A DNA stretch of 64,000 bases from Bin87 sp965207585 (GCA_965207585.1 CBDBMT010000003.1:372001-436000), one strand, 5' to 3'. Counted from the first letter of the stretch, positions 24,704 to 33,010 are shown. Program-made: numbers and translations. The notes: generated from the sequence alone by a model not told the origin.

Positions 24704-25333
24704 TCAGTTGGTGAGGTAGTATTGGACGTAGTAACCGGCGATGGTGAACCACAGGATCACTCCCAGGGCCGCCAGTACCATCGCTCCCCGGCCCAGCCGG
24801 GCGCGGTAGGCCAGCGCTCCGTCGGCTGCGGCCCAGTACCGGTTGAAGTTCGCCTGGATCCGGCAGACAACGGCAGTGGCGACCAGTATTCCAACCAGGC
24901 TGACCACGTTCAGGATCAGGTCGATCATCACGCTGATGTCGCTCTCGCCCAGGTAGAAGTTCAGCCACACCGTGGGAATCGGGCTCCACAGAGCAGTGCA
25001 AATGATCAGGATCACCATGATGCGTGCCAGGCGCAGGTTGTGCATAACCCCGCGTTCTTCCATGAGGTCGCGGTACGCCTTGCAGTGCGCGTAGAACCGG
25101 AACCACCCGTAGATCGGAACCAGCATCGCCAGCGCGTGCCACACTGGATAAACGTTGGCGCCGGTGTGCTGCCGGTACTGCTCCCAGGTGCGATATACCC
25201 AGTAGAACAGGTACAGGCCGAAGCTGACGACTGACAACGCAAAGATGCGCGGGGCAGAGATGCGGTTCCCATAGGGCACGGCGGTTCGGACCGCCATGCC
25301 GGCCACCGAGTCATCGGATTGTCGCGCTGCCAT
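24704..25333 (-). CDS. DUF4234-like membrane protein, paralogue
   Basis: The 209-residue protein shares the layout of its downstream neighbour: ISAPRIFALSVVSFGLYLFY, RTWEQYRQH, HALAMLVPIYGWFRFYAH and YRDLMEERG, then NFNRYWAAAD. About four membrane segments are visible. The two genes are separated by 35 bases and look like an old duplication. Upstream, the stop of the arylsulfotransferase is only 12 bases away. Function is unknown. Confidence 0.6.
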   Translation of the reverse strand: MAARQSDDSVAGMAVRTAVPYGNRISAPRIFALSVVSFGLYLFYWVYRTWEQYRQHTGANVYPVWHALAMLVPIYGWFRFYAHCKAYRDLMEERGVMHNLRLARIMVILIICTALWSPIPTVWLNFYLGESDISVMIDLILNVVSLVGILVATAVVCRIQANFNRYWAAADGALAYRARLGRGAMVLAALGVILWFTIAGYYVQYYLTN

Positions 25334-25345
25334 CGGGCGTTCCTT

Positions 25346-26452
25346 TCAGCGCAGCTGCGGCACCTGCTCCGGCAGGTAGTGAGTAGATCGGAAGACGCTG
25401 TTGACGACGAAGCCCTGCTCATTGGGCGCGAAGTGCGGGTTGACGTATTCCCACACCACATCGCCCCCGGGGGTCACCTGGAAGATGCGACCCGGCTGGC
25501 CCTCGGTGATCAGCGTGTTGCCGTTGGGCAGCCGCCGCGCGCCGGAAATGTACGCGCTGAAAAAGTTGAACGGCGGGTTGTCCTCGTACTGCCAGACGAT
25601 CTCGCTGGTCGCGGGATCCACCTCAATGACCCTTGAACGCGGCATCGGGTTGAACCGGTTGTGCGACCCGTTGTCGTATATCAATACGTTTCCGTTGTCC
25701 AGCATCGACGGGTCGTGCTGCTGTGAAAGCACCTCGTCGCCGATTTGCCACACGATGTCGCCGCTGGCCTTGTCGATGATCCCCACGGTGGAGATGTTGC
25801 GGAAGCTGAACATCACCCGGTCGTCGCCCAGCGGCACCACCGTGTTGCCGTGGCTCCATTCGTCGCGCAGGTCGTTGAAGGTGACCACGTGCCGCTCCGG
25901 GTCCAGATGCTCGACCGCGCGCCATTCCCAGACGCGGTTGCCGTTGGCGTCCACCTCCACCAGCACGTCGGCCCACATGCCGGTGTATTCCTCGCGGTCC
26001 TCGGTGCCGGGCTGACCGCCCTTGATGGTGGCCGCCTGGGCGTCGTCCATCCGCTGCACCGTCATGTAGAGGCAGCCGCCCGATGCGGTGCGCCGCGCGT
26101 CGTGGTGATGATACGGGTCCCGGTGCTCCCACAGGATGTTGCCGTCCCAGTCGGCTTCCAGCATGATACCGCCCTTGAACCGCTTCATCCCGTCGAAGGT
26201 TTCCCAACCGCCGTCATCGGGAACCTTGCCGCCGTAGAACAGGTTGCCGTTGGGCAGCAGGTAGCCGTACAGGCCCGGCGGGTAGGGCATCTGCCACTGG
26301 TGGGCCACCTCGCCGTTGATGTCCAGCAGGTACACCTCGCCGTTGCCGGACATCGGCGCGTACAGCGTGTAGCCGGGGCAGGCGCGCTCCGGGTCGCAGG
26401 CCGTCAGCCCGGTGCGGGCCATGCGGCGGCGCGTTTGTTGGTCAATGCTCAT
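25346..26452 (-). CDS. Arylsulfotransferase (ASST)-like beta-propeller protein
   Basis: These proteins are beta-propellers; some transfer sulfate from phenolic sulfate esters, many are uncharacterised. The 368-residue product has repeats of the type LYGYLLPNGNLFYGGK, GNGSHNRF-like, PNGNTLITEGQPGRIFQ, and VWEWRAVEHLDPERH with several Trp and His residues. No obvious signal peptide is visible. Start ATG 26452 (MSIDQQTRRRMARTG) was preferred to 26506. It lies within the SAM cluster, where its role is unclear. Active residues cannot be assigned from sequence alone. Confidence 0.75.
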   Translation of the reverse strand: MSIDQQTRRRMARTGLTACDPERACPGYTLYAPMSGNGEVYLLDINGEVAHQWQMPYPPGLYGYLLPNGNLFYGGKVPDDGGWETFDGMKRFKGGIMLEADWDGNILWEHRDPYHHHDARRTASGGCLYMTVQRMDDAQAATIKGGQPGTEDREEYTGMWADVLVEVDANGNRVWEWRAVEHLDPERHVVTFNDLRDEWSHGNTVVPLGDDRVMFSFRNISTVGIIDKASGDIVWQIGDEVLSQQHDPSMLDNGNVLIYDNGSHNRFNPMPRSRVIEVDPATSEIVWQYEDNPPFNFFSAYISGARRLPNGNTLITEGQPGRIFQVTPGGDVVWEYVNPHFAPNEQGFVVNSVFRSTHYLPEQVPQLR

Positions 26453-26478
26453 GGTTGTCTCGGGGTTGCTCCAAATCT

Positions 26479-26549
26479 CGTCATTCCTGCTTGCCTGTCT
26501 CGTCATTCCCGCGAACCTATCCCGTCATTCCGGCGAAAGCCGGAATCCA
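26479..26549. repeat. Cluster of three GTCATTCC repeat pieces
   Basis: CGTCATTCCTGC, CGTCATTCCCGCG and a full CGTCATTCCGGCGAAAGCCG unit follow each other within 71 bases in the mtnA-ASST gap. They belong to the same family as 22489 and 60112. The truncated pieces suggest nested insertion or decay. Confidence 0.7.
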
Positions 26550-26564
26550 CTGGTTCGCACAGTG

Positions 26565-27608
26565 TCACGCTGCGTCCACGGCCTGGCGCAAGGACTCCGT
26601 GTACGGCGGCCGGCACACCATGGTCTCGGTGACGATGCCGGCGATGTAGCGGTGCGGCGTCACGTCGAAGGCCGGGTTGTACGCCGGCGTGCCCTCGGGC
26701 GCCGTCGGAACGCCGCCGTAGCCGGTCACCTCGTGCTGCGGCCTCTCCTCGATGGCGATGTCGTCGCCCTGGGCTATGGCCAAGTCCACCGTGCTGGTGG
26801 GCGCGGCGATGTAGAACGGGATGCCGTTTTCGCGGGCCAGCACCGCCAGCATGTACGTGCCCACCTTGTTGGCGGTGTCGCCGTTGGCGGCGATCCGGTC
26901 CGCGCCGGTGATGACGCAGGACACCTCGCCCTTCTGCATGAGCACACCCGCCGCCGAATCGGCGATCAGCGTGGCCGGAATGCCCAGTTGCTGGAACTCC
27001 CAGGAGGTCAATCGCGCCCCCTGCAGCCAGGGCCGGGTCTCGGTGTTGTAGACGTTGAACCGTCCGCCGGCCTCCCAGCCGGCACGGATCACGCCCAGCG
27101 CCGTGCCGAACGCCGACGTTGCCAGCGCGCCGGTGTTGCAGTGGGTCAGCACCCCCTGCCCATCGGCCGGCATAAGCGTCCTGCCGTGCTCGCCGATGCG
27201 CCGGTTGATCGCCTCGTCCTCTTCCTGGATGCGGCGGGCTTCCGCTTCCAGCCGGGGAAGGATGCTGCCCGGGTCGGGCTCGGCCTCGGCCACGCGCATC
27301 ATGCGGCGCACCGCCCAGCCCAGGTTGACCGCGGTGGGCCTGGCCGCGGCGATGTGGGTCCCGGCCTGCCGCAGCGCGCCGATGAAGTGGTCCCGCTCCC
27401 GGGATTGCAGCTCGGCGGCGGCCAGAACCATGGCGTAGCCCGCCGTCACCCCGATGGCCGGTGCGCCCCGCACGCGCATTTCGGTGATGGCGGCGGCGGC
27501 GGTCCGGTAGTCGGTGATGCGAACCGTAACCTGCTCGTGGGGCAGGAGCGTCTGATCCAGCAGTTCCAGCCGGCCGCCTGTCCAGTTGATGGGGCGAATT
27601 TCGTTCAT
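26565..27608 (-). CDS. mtnA: Methylthioribose-1-phosphate isomerase
   Basis: MtnA converts methylthioribose-1-phosphate to methylthioribulose-1-phosphate in methionine salvage. The 347-residue product starts MNEIRPINWTGGRLELLDQT and has RVRGAPAIGVTAGYAM, the catalytic-Cys region LTHCNTGALAT and GADRIAANGDTANKVGTYM with the conserved Asp. An upstream in-frame reading to 27734 crosses the terminator and was rejected. A SAM-I riboswitch and a promoter lie upstream, so SAM levels probably govern it. Confidence 0.94.
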   Translation of the reverse strand: MNEIRPINWTGGRLELLDQTLLPHEQVTVRITDYRTAAAAITEMRVRGAPAIGVTAGYAMVLAAAELQSRERDHFIGALRQAGTHIAAARPTAVNLGWAVRRMMRVAEAEPDPGSILPRLEAEARRIQEEDEAINRRIGEHGRTLMPADGQGVLTHCNTGALATSAFGTALGVIRAGWEAGGRFNVYNTETRPWLQGARLTSWEFQQLGIPATLIADSAAGVLMQKGEVSCVITGADRIAANGDTANKVGTYMLAVLARENGIPFYIAAPTSTVDLAIAQGDDIAIEERPQHEVTGYGGVPTAPEGTPAYNPAFDVTPHRYIAGIVTETMVCRPPYTESLRQAVDAA

Positions 27609-27692
27609 AAATGGGTCAAAGATGCGGAGTGCGTCGGTGGCGCTCTGTGCTACGCTGCGTTCAGACTGGCCGACTCTGCGATCCAGACAGAC

Positions 27693-27726
27693 AAAAAATA
27701 AAGGCCCACCCGCACTTGGGAGAGCC
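27693..27726 (-). terminator. Intrinsic terminator between SAM riboswitch and mtnA
   Basis: On the minus strand GGCTCTCCC and GGGTGGGCC pair around the loop AAGTGC, followed by TTTATTTTTT. The 3' arm GGGTGGGC is complementary to GCCCACCC inside the riboswitch (minus strand, 27832-27825), so an antiterminator could form without SAM. This makes a transcription-attenuation switch likely. Confidence 0.85.
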
Positions 27727-27790
27727 ACCTTCACAGTCCGCCCCTCATCTTTCGTCCCACCCTGGTATCCGCGCGCACATCGCGCCGAAC

Positions 27791-27890
27791 ACTGGGGACG
27801 CCGGATTTAGCACCTCATCCCGCGGGGTGGGCGGGACAGGTTGCCAGGCTTCACAGGGCCGTTCCCTCCGCCTGTCTGAATAAGGGTTCC
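27791..27890 (-). ncRNA. SAM-I (S-box) riboswitch upstream of mtnA
   Basis: The minus strand reads through the S-box core in order: CTTATTCAGACAGG, CGGAGGGAACGGCCCTGTGA, AGCCTGGCAACCTGTC, and after a variable loop GGTGCTAAATCC. This matches the conserved SAM-I elements: the CUUAU turn, GGAGGGA...GGCCC, GAAGCC..GGCAACC and the GGUGCUAAUUCC joint. SAM binding is expected to favour the terminator at 27693. Boundaries at the P1 stem are approximate. Confidence 0.93.
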
Positions 27891-27920
27891 AGCAGCGTAT
27901 GCAGTTTTTAACTGCTATAG

Positions 27921-27949
27921 ATACTACCCGACGGGACGGTAAATGTCAA
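27921..27949 (-). promoter_or_regulatory. Sigma-70-type promoter of the SAM operon
   Basis: On the minus strand TTGACA (27949-27944) and TAGTAT (27926-27921) are 17 bases apart, near-consensus for the housekeeping sigma factor. Start of transcription would be near 27914, just before the riboswitch. It likely drives mtnA and possibly the whole cluster down to metK. Confidence 0.85.
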
Positions 27950-27985
27950 GGTGACGGCGAATTTCGTCGCCGCCGCAAACGAAAC

Positions 27986-28007
27986 GAGGCCCGCAACTGC
28001 GGGCCTC
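27986..28007 (-). terminator. GC-rich terminator hairpin of the surface-protein gene
   Basis: GAGGCCCGCA and TGCGGGCCTC pair around a short loop. On the minus strand it is followed by GTTTCGTTTG, a moderately T-rich tract, 45 bases after the stop of the LRR-protein reading frame. An intrinsic terminator is likely. The 443-base stretch 27609-28051 holds only this, the promoter, the riboswitch and its terminator. Confidence 0.75.
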
Positions 28008-28051
28008 GCCATCCAGGGTTGTTGACCGGTTCAAGGAGCCGGTAGTCCCCG

Positions 28052-29236
28052 TCATTCGCAGGTTGCCACTCCGCCCGGCTTATCCGGCACCGTGTCCAGC
28101 CAGTCGTCGAACGCCTCGTCGTCCGGGGCGCACAGCCCGATGTTGGCGATGGCCAGCCGTTGCAGGTTCGCCAGGTTGGTGAACCCGGACGGCAGCGCGC
28201 CGCTCAGCCCGGTGTTGTCGTGCAGCGACAGCTTGGTCAGACCCGTCAGGTTGCCCAGGCTGTCGGGCAGCGACCCGCTCAGGCTGTTGCGGGCCAGGCC
28301 GATGATGCTCAGGCTGGACAGATTGCCCAGACCCGACGGTATCGACCCGGTGAGGCTGTTGCGGTTCAGCGCCAGCCGCGTCAGGTTGGACAGGTTGCCC
28401 AGCTCGGCCGGCAGGCTCCCGCTGATGCTGTTGCGGTCCAGGGAGATGACTTGCAACGCCTCCAGCTTGCCCAGCGCGGCGGGCAGGGTGCCGCTCAGTC
28501 CATTGTCCCGCAGCGCCAGGTGGGTCACCTGCCCCTGGCCATTGACGGTTACGCCGTGCCATTCGCCCAGCGGCTGGTCGCTCAGCCAATTGCCGATGTT
28601 GGTCCAGTTGGCGCCGTTGGTGGCCTGGTAGAAGTCCCGCAGGATCTCCCGCTCGCTGTCGTCGTCGGTTACGCTGACGGTTACGGCGGGCGCGGTTACG
28701 CCGTCGTAATTGCCTCCGCTGGCCTCGTGGCTGATGACAGCCTGGTCGTCCACCCGGTCGTCGTCCTCGCTGACGCTGACGCTGACGGCCTGGGCCGTCT
28801 GCCAGTTGTCGGGCGTGAAGGTGAGGCTGGCCGGCTGCATGGTAACGTCGTGGTTGTCGCTGCTCACCGCGACGACCACGTTCTCCGTGGGTTCCACGTC
28901 CAGGACCACCGTGTAACTCTGCGCGGGATTCCCCTCGCGGGTGATGATGTCCGCCTGATCCACCGACACCCGGCCGGATTCGGTGGCCGCTGCGGCCTGT
29001 TGGCCCGGGGGTTCCTCCGAACAGTCTCCGCTGCTGCTGACGAACTCCACGCCGTTCAGCCAGTCCTGGAACGCCTGGTCCATCGGGGCGCACAGGCCCG
29101 TCTGCTGGAAACGCAGGTGTTCCAGGTTGGCCAGGTTCGTCAGCGCGGCGGGCAGCCCTCCGGTCAGGCCGGCGTTATTCTTGACGGACAGGACTTTCAG
29201 GTTCGCCAGGTTACCCAACTCGCCCGGCAATACCCG
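28052..29236 (-). CDS. Surface protein, fragment 4 (LRR and Calx-beta-like domains)
   Basis: This is the C-terminal fragment of the broken surface protein. It has LRR units such as LPGELGNLANLKVLSVKNN, then a beta-rich stretch (YTVVLDVEPTENVVVAVSSD) resembling a Calx-beta repeat, then a second 'GANW' capped plant-type LRR block (LGNLSNLTRLALNRNSLTGS). It ends APDDEAFDDWLDTVPDKPGG. It joins fragment 3 after adding one G to the GGG run at 29236-29238 (minus-strand ACCGGG|TATTGCCG to TGVLPG). Confidence 0.7.
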   Translation of the reverse strand, partial: RVLPGELGNLANLKVLSVKNNAGLTGGLPAALTNLANLEHLRFQQTGLCAPMDQAFQDWLNGVEFVSSSGDCSEEPPGQQAAAATESGRVSVDQADIITREGNPAQSYTVVLDVEPTENVVVAVSSDNHDVTMQPASLTFTPDNWQTAQAVSVSVSEDDDRVDDQAVISHEASGGNYDGVTAPAVTVSVTDDDSEREILRDFYQATNGANWTNIGNWLSDQPLGEWHGVTVNGQGQVTHLALRDNGLSGTLPAALGKLEALQVISLDRNSISGSLPAELGNLSNLTRLALNRNSLTGSIPSGLGNLSSLSIIGLARNSLSGSLPDSLGNLTGLTKLSLHDNTGLSGALPSGFTNLANLQRLAIANIGLCAPDDEAFDDWLDTVPDKPGGVATCE

Positions 29237-31083
29237 GTCAGGCCGTTGTCGGCGAGGTACAGTCCCTGGAGCTGGCCGAGGCTGCCCAGTTGGCTCGGTA
29301 TCACCCCGGTCAGGCGATTGTGAGACAGCGACAGCCATTGCAGCGAAGCGATGCTGCCCAGCTCGGCCGGTATCGGTCCCGTCAATTGGTTGCCGCCGAG
29401 GTTCAGCCCGACGATTTGGCCGAGATTGCCCATCTGCGCCGGTATCGACTCGGTGAGGGCGTTGGCCGAGAGGTCCAGATAAATGACTTGTCCATATTCG
29501 TCGGTGAAGACGCCATGCCATTCATCCAGGGGCCGGTCGCTGAGCCAATTGGCGTTGTTCTGCCAGTTCGCGCCGCCGGTAGCGTTGTAGAGGGCTACCA
29601 GCGGATCCCGATTGGGGTCGCCCTCCGCTGCCTCCAGCGTAACCGTGTTGCTGCGCCGGACTTCAACGCCGTTCACCAGCGTCGCCACCTGATAGGTGTA
29701 GGTCTGCCCCACCGTCACCGCGGCGTCGGTATAGGACAGCGAACTGCCATCGTAGCCGGTCACCTTTGCTCCATCCCGGTACAGGACGTAGGTAACGCTC
29801 GATGCGGTTATCGGATCTGCGGGATTCACGCCGTTCCAGGATAGCTGTATCTCACCGTAGGACGTCGTCGCCACCAGGCGCAACTGGTGGCCGAACTCCT
29901 GCCAGGTAGCCGTGCCGTCGCCGTTGAAATCGACTTGCAGCGCCGGATATTGCTGCTGGGTGCCGAAGTCCCAGGGATTGTCGGCGGCGGAGTCGCCGTA
30001 CAGGTCCACGTTCCAGTCGGAGTAGATGCCAACGTAGCCGGTGGGGGTTTGCAGTTGGGCGGTGGTCCTGCTTCGCGCGTCGTTATGCCCGGAGGTGTCG
30101 CTGTCATGGTAGCTGGCAGTTATGGTCCCGGTATTGCTGCCTGCCAAACCTCTTATGCCGAGCTGATGGTCTCCTGTCGCCCTGGTGGCTTTACCGGTCG
30201 CGTAGCTGGCGTTTATCGTCCCGGTGTTCTGCCCGACCAGGCCGCCGACGGTGGATTGACTGATAGCCGATCCCGCGGCGTAGCTGGCGCTCACGGTTCC
30301 CTCGTTGAGGCCCACCAGTCCCCCGGACCTCGCCCATCCATTAACGGCCCCGGTAGCGTAGCTGGCGCTGATCGTCGCCTTGTTATGACCGACCAGGCCG
30401 CCGTTGCTCCTCTGACCGTTGACTGTTCCGGTGGCATAACTTCCGGTTATGATGCTGCCGGGCTCAGTGAAACCCACCAGGCCGCCGGCGTGCCGGCCGC
30501 CGCTGACTGAAACGTCGGCATAGCTTTCTCTTATGATGTGAAAGTTCTCGCCGGTCAGACCGCCGGTGTCGTAGGTACCCACAATCCCGCCGGTAACGTA
30601 GCAGCCGCTGATGGTGCCGAAACTCCAACCCCCCAGGCCGCCCACATAGTGGCCGCCTTTTATGTCCGCTTGCGTCAGCCCCAGGTTCCTGATTTCACCA
30701 CCCCTGATTTCACCGCCGGTCCCCAACTCGGCAAAAAGCCCCTGATTGGTGATGCTCAAGAACAAATCCGGCTGCGCTTCGACTTCAAAGCGGTCGATGA
30801 ACAAGTTGGCGATGGCTTGATCGTTGCCCTCAAAGATGCCGGAGAACGGTTCGTACTTTGCGCCGATAGGTTCCCATCCCTGGCCGTCGTTCCAGTATGC
30901 GCTGTCGGCGGCGGTAATCTCCCCATCGCCGTCCAGATCCCAGCGAACGGCGTTCAGTTGGGCCAGGTGGTCAATCTCGATGAGGCCGTCGCCATCGGTG
31001 TCGTAATGGTCGGGCGGGTTTTCGGGTGTTGCCGTCGCCCGGTTGCTGCGCGGGGTTTCAACACCGTTGAGCAGCGTCGCCAC
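29197..31083 (-). CDS. Surface protein, fragment 3 (second GLUG-like block, FnIII, LRR)
   Basis: The 628-residue fragment has an EF-hand-like opening (YDTDGDGLIEIDHLAQLNAV), GLUG-like repeats (TVGGLVGQNTGTINASYATG), a fibronectin-III-like stretch (YTYQVATLVNGVEV) and a plant-type LRR block (LGSIASLQWLSLSHNRLTGV). It begins in the middle of the FnIII-like domain of fragment 2. Continuity is restored by removing one base from the TTT run at 31110-31112. Probably extracellular, possibly for adhesion. Confidence 0.7.
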   Translation of the reverse strand: MATLLNGVETPRSNRATATPENPPDHYDTDGDGLIEIDHLAQLNAVRWDLDGDGEITAADSAYWNDGQGWEPIGAKYEPFSGIFEGNDQAIANLFIDRFEVEAQPDLFLSITNQGLFAELGTGGEIRGGEIRNLGLTQADIKGGHYVGGLGGWSFGTISGCYVTGGIVGTYDTGGLTGENFHIIRESYADVSVSGGRHAGGLVGFTEPGSIITGSYATGTVNGQRSNGGLVGHNKATISASYATGAVNGWARSGGLVGLNEGTVSASYAAGSAISQSTVGGLVGQNTGTINASYATGKATRATGDHQLGIRGLAGSNTGTITASYHDSDTSGHNDARSRTTAQLQTPTGYVGIYSDWNVDLYGDSAADNPWDFGTQQQYPALQVDFNGDGTATWQEFGHQLRLVATTSYGEIQLSWNGVNPADPITASSVTYVLYRDGAKVTGYDGSSLSYTDAAVTVGQTYTYQVATLVNGVEVRRSNTVTLEAAEGDPNRDPLVALYNATGGANWQNNANWLSDRPLDEWHGVFTDEYGQVIYLDLSANALTESIPAQMGNLGQIVGLNLGGNQLTGPIPAELGSIASLQWLSLSHNRLTGVIPSQLGSLGQLQGLYLADNGLTGYCRASWVTWRT

Positions 31084-32011
31084 CTGATACGTGTAGGTCT
31101 GCCCTACCGTTTAGTCCCGTGTCGGTATAGGCCGGAGTGCTGCCGTCGTAGCCGTCCACCTTCTTCCCATTCCGGTAGAGGGCGTAGGCAATGCGCGGCG
31201 GATTCGTCCAGTCAGATGCGTCCACCGGGTTCCAACGCAGAAACACGCGCGGGCCGGCGGCCCGCGCCGCCAGCGTGGGCCGCTCCCTCGCCTGGTAGCC
31301 GAACTCCTGCCAGGTGGCGGTGCCGTCGCCGTTGAAGTCGGCTTTCAGCGCCGGATATTGCTGGCTGGTGCCGAAGTCCCACGGGTCGTCGCCGCCGGTG
31401 CTTTCGTTGTCGTCCTCATCGGAGTTGTCCAGGTCCAGGTTCCATCCGGCATAAATGCCGGTGTAGCCTGTGGGAGCCGTCAACTCGGCGGTCGTCTTGC
31501 CGTTATTACCGGTCCGGCCGGAGACCTCGCTGTCGTAGTAGCTCCCGCTGATCGTTCCCGAGGTCTTGCCTACCAGGCCCCTTAGGTGCACGCCCCTTGC
31601 GTACCGTTCTCTCGCCGTTCCCGCGGCATAGCTGGTTTTAATCGGCGCATACCAGGTATGACCCACCAGGCTGCCGACGAAGCGGTTGCCGTTGACCGTG
31701 CCCGTGGCGTAGCTGGCTTTTATCTTTCCATCGTTCCAGCCTACCAGGCCGCCCACATTCCCATTGCCGCTCACCGGTCCGGTAGCGTAGCTGCGGATTA
31801 TCGTGCCCACGGTCTCCCTGTCGCCCAGTACGGCGTTGCAGCCTACCAGTCCGCCAGCGTCCCGGTTGCTGCCGTTGACTGTCCCGGTGGCGAAGCTGTC
31901 GGTAATGGCGCCGGTATACTCGTTCTCGCCCACCAGTCCGCCCACGTGAATGTTCCCGGTAACGTCAACCGCCGCCCAGCAACGGGTTTGCCGAGCCGAA
32001 AGTCTCGCCAA
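31058..32011 (-). CDS. Surface protein, fragment 2 (GLUG-like repeats)
   Basis: The fragment has repeats of the type GNVGGLVGWNDGKIKASYAT and RFVGSLVGHTWYAPIKTSYA, followed by an FnIII-like start (RVFLRWNPVDASDWTNPPRI). The true coding part starts near 31985; the sequence before that is out of frame. It ends at a frameshift near 31110. The TTG at 32011 is a chance start. Confidence 0.65.
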   Translation of the reverse strand: MARLSARQTRCWAAVDVTGNIHVGGLVGENEYTGAITDSFATGTVNGSNRDAGGLVGCNAVLGDRETVGTIIRSYATGPVSGNGNVGGLVGWNDGKIKASYATGTVNGNRFVGSLVGHTWYAPIKTSYAAGTARERYARGVHLRGLVGKTSGTISGSYYDSEVSGRTGNNGKTTAELTAPTGYTGIYAGWNLDLDNSDEDDNESTGGDDPWDFGTSQQYPALKADFNGDGTATWQEFGYQARERPTLAARAAGPRVFLRWNPVDASDWTNPPRIAYALYRNGKKVDGYDGSTPAYTDTGLNGRADLHVSGGDAAQRC

Positions 32012-32825
32012 TCAGTCCGCCGACGTCATGGCCCACAACTTCGCCAGTGGCCCAGGCGGCGATAATGCTGGTTTCAATCTCACTGTAACCGGCCAGTCCG
32101 CCGGCGTAGCGATTTCCCGTAACGCCCACGCCCGGCAGCCCCAGATTCCTCACCTCTGCGCCTCTGCCCAGCACGCTGAACAATCCCACGGTATGGCTCG
32201 AGGGGCGATCAACGTACAGGTTGGCGATGGTATGGCCGTTGCCATCAACAGTGACGTCGAATAGCGGGGCGCGGTCGGGGCGTACTTCCCCATCGTGGTA
32301 GGGAATAATGCCCAACGTGCCGATGGGAAGCCAACCGGCGCCGTCGTTCCAGTAGGCGGCGTCCGCCTCGGTAATCTCCCCGTCGCCGTTCTCGTCAAAG
32401 TCCAGGTTGGCCGTCAGCTCGTAGCCCGCGCAGGTGGTTTCGGCGGGGCAGACTGAGCCGTCCTCGGCTACCGGGAAGGCGGCGGCGTAGGCGTCGTTGT
32501 TGTCTGCATCATCCGCAACGCCGGTGCCGTCCAGGTCCCAGCGGACGGCGTTGAGCTGGGCCAGGCTGCTGATTTCGATGAGGCCGTTGCCGTCGGTATC
32601 GTAGTGCGACGGCAACGCGGTTTCCGTTTCAGCACCCTGAGCCCGGACCGGCTGCGGCGTGTCCACCGCGCCGATCAGCGGCGCCAGCGCAGCGACGAGG
32701 ACGACGAGTAACAGAATCGGCAGCGGCCGGCTCACGGAGTTCGCCCCCCCCCCCCCCCCGACTTTCAGGGGAAAAAACGGACGGAACGGCCGGCTGCTGC
32801 GCTTGTTCATCATCATCTGTCTCAT
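31965..32825 (-). CDS. Surface protein, fragment 1 (signal peptide, EF-hand-like, GLUG)
   Basis: The first fragment of a protein of about 1,590 residues. A Sec-type signal sequence is clear (RPLPILLLVVLVAALAPLIG, then RAQGAE as a cleavage region). Next come calcium-loop-like segments (YDTDGNGLIEISSLAQLNAV, DENGDGEITEAD) and GLUG-like repeats. A GTG at 32735 gives a compact signal peptide; an ATG at 32810 or 32825 would read through the poly-G tract. One extra base in the GGGTTT run near 31984-31989 ends this frame. Confidence 0.75.
   Translation of the reverse strand: MRQMMMNKRSSRPFRPFFPLKVGGGGGANSVSRPLPILLLVVLVAALAPLIGAVDTPQPVRAQGAETETALPSHYDTDGNGLIEISSLAQLNAVRWDLDGTGVADDADNNDAYAAAFPVAEDGSVCPAETTCAGYELTANLDFDENGDGEITEADAAYWNDGAGWLPIGTLGIIPYHDGEVRPDRAPLFDVTVDGNGHTIANLYVDRPSSHTVGLFSVLGRGAEVRNLGLPGVGVTGNRYAGGLAGYSEIETSIIAAWATGEVVGHDVGGLIGETFGSANPLLGGG
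32744..32759 (-). repeat. 16-base poly-G tract in the surface-protein 5' region
   Basis: On the minus strand, sixteen G residues lie eight bases before the GTG at 32735 and, in the longer reading, within codons for GGGGG. It can act as Shine-Dalgarno region for GTG or as a slippage-prone in-frame tract. With 16 bases the upstream ATG starts are in frame with the signal peptide; a change of one base would break that. Confidence 0.75.
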
Positions 32826-33010
32826 TACCAGAAATGAGTCAGACGAAACTATACCACCATGTATGCAATTTTTAGGTTATATCATGTCCTACATTTCGTG
32901 ACTTCGTGCAACATTCAGGGAAATCCGGCAATGATTGCATCGCGCCCGGTTGCCAGGGGCCGGGCCCTAGCCTGGATGAGGACGGGGCCGCCAGCGCGGA
33001 CGGTTCCGTT

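Noticed and set aside
27609..27734. N-terminal extension of mtnA into the upstream region
   Set aside because: It crosses the terminator stem and T-run and shows no family similarity; ATG 27608 gives the usual MtnA N-terminus.
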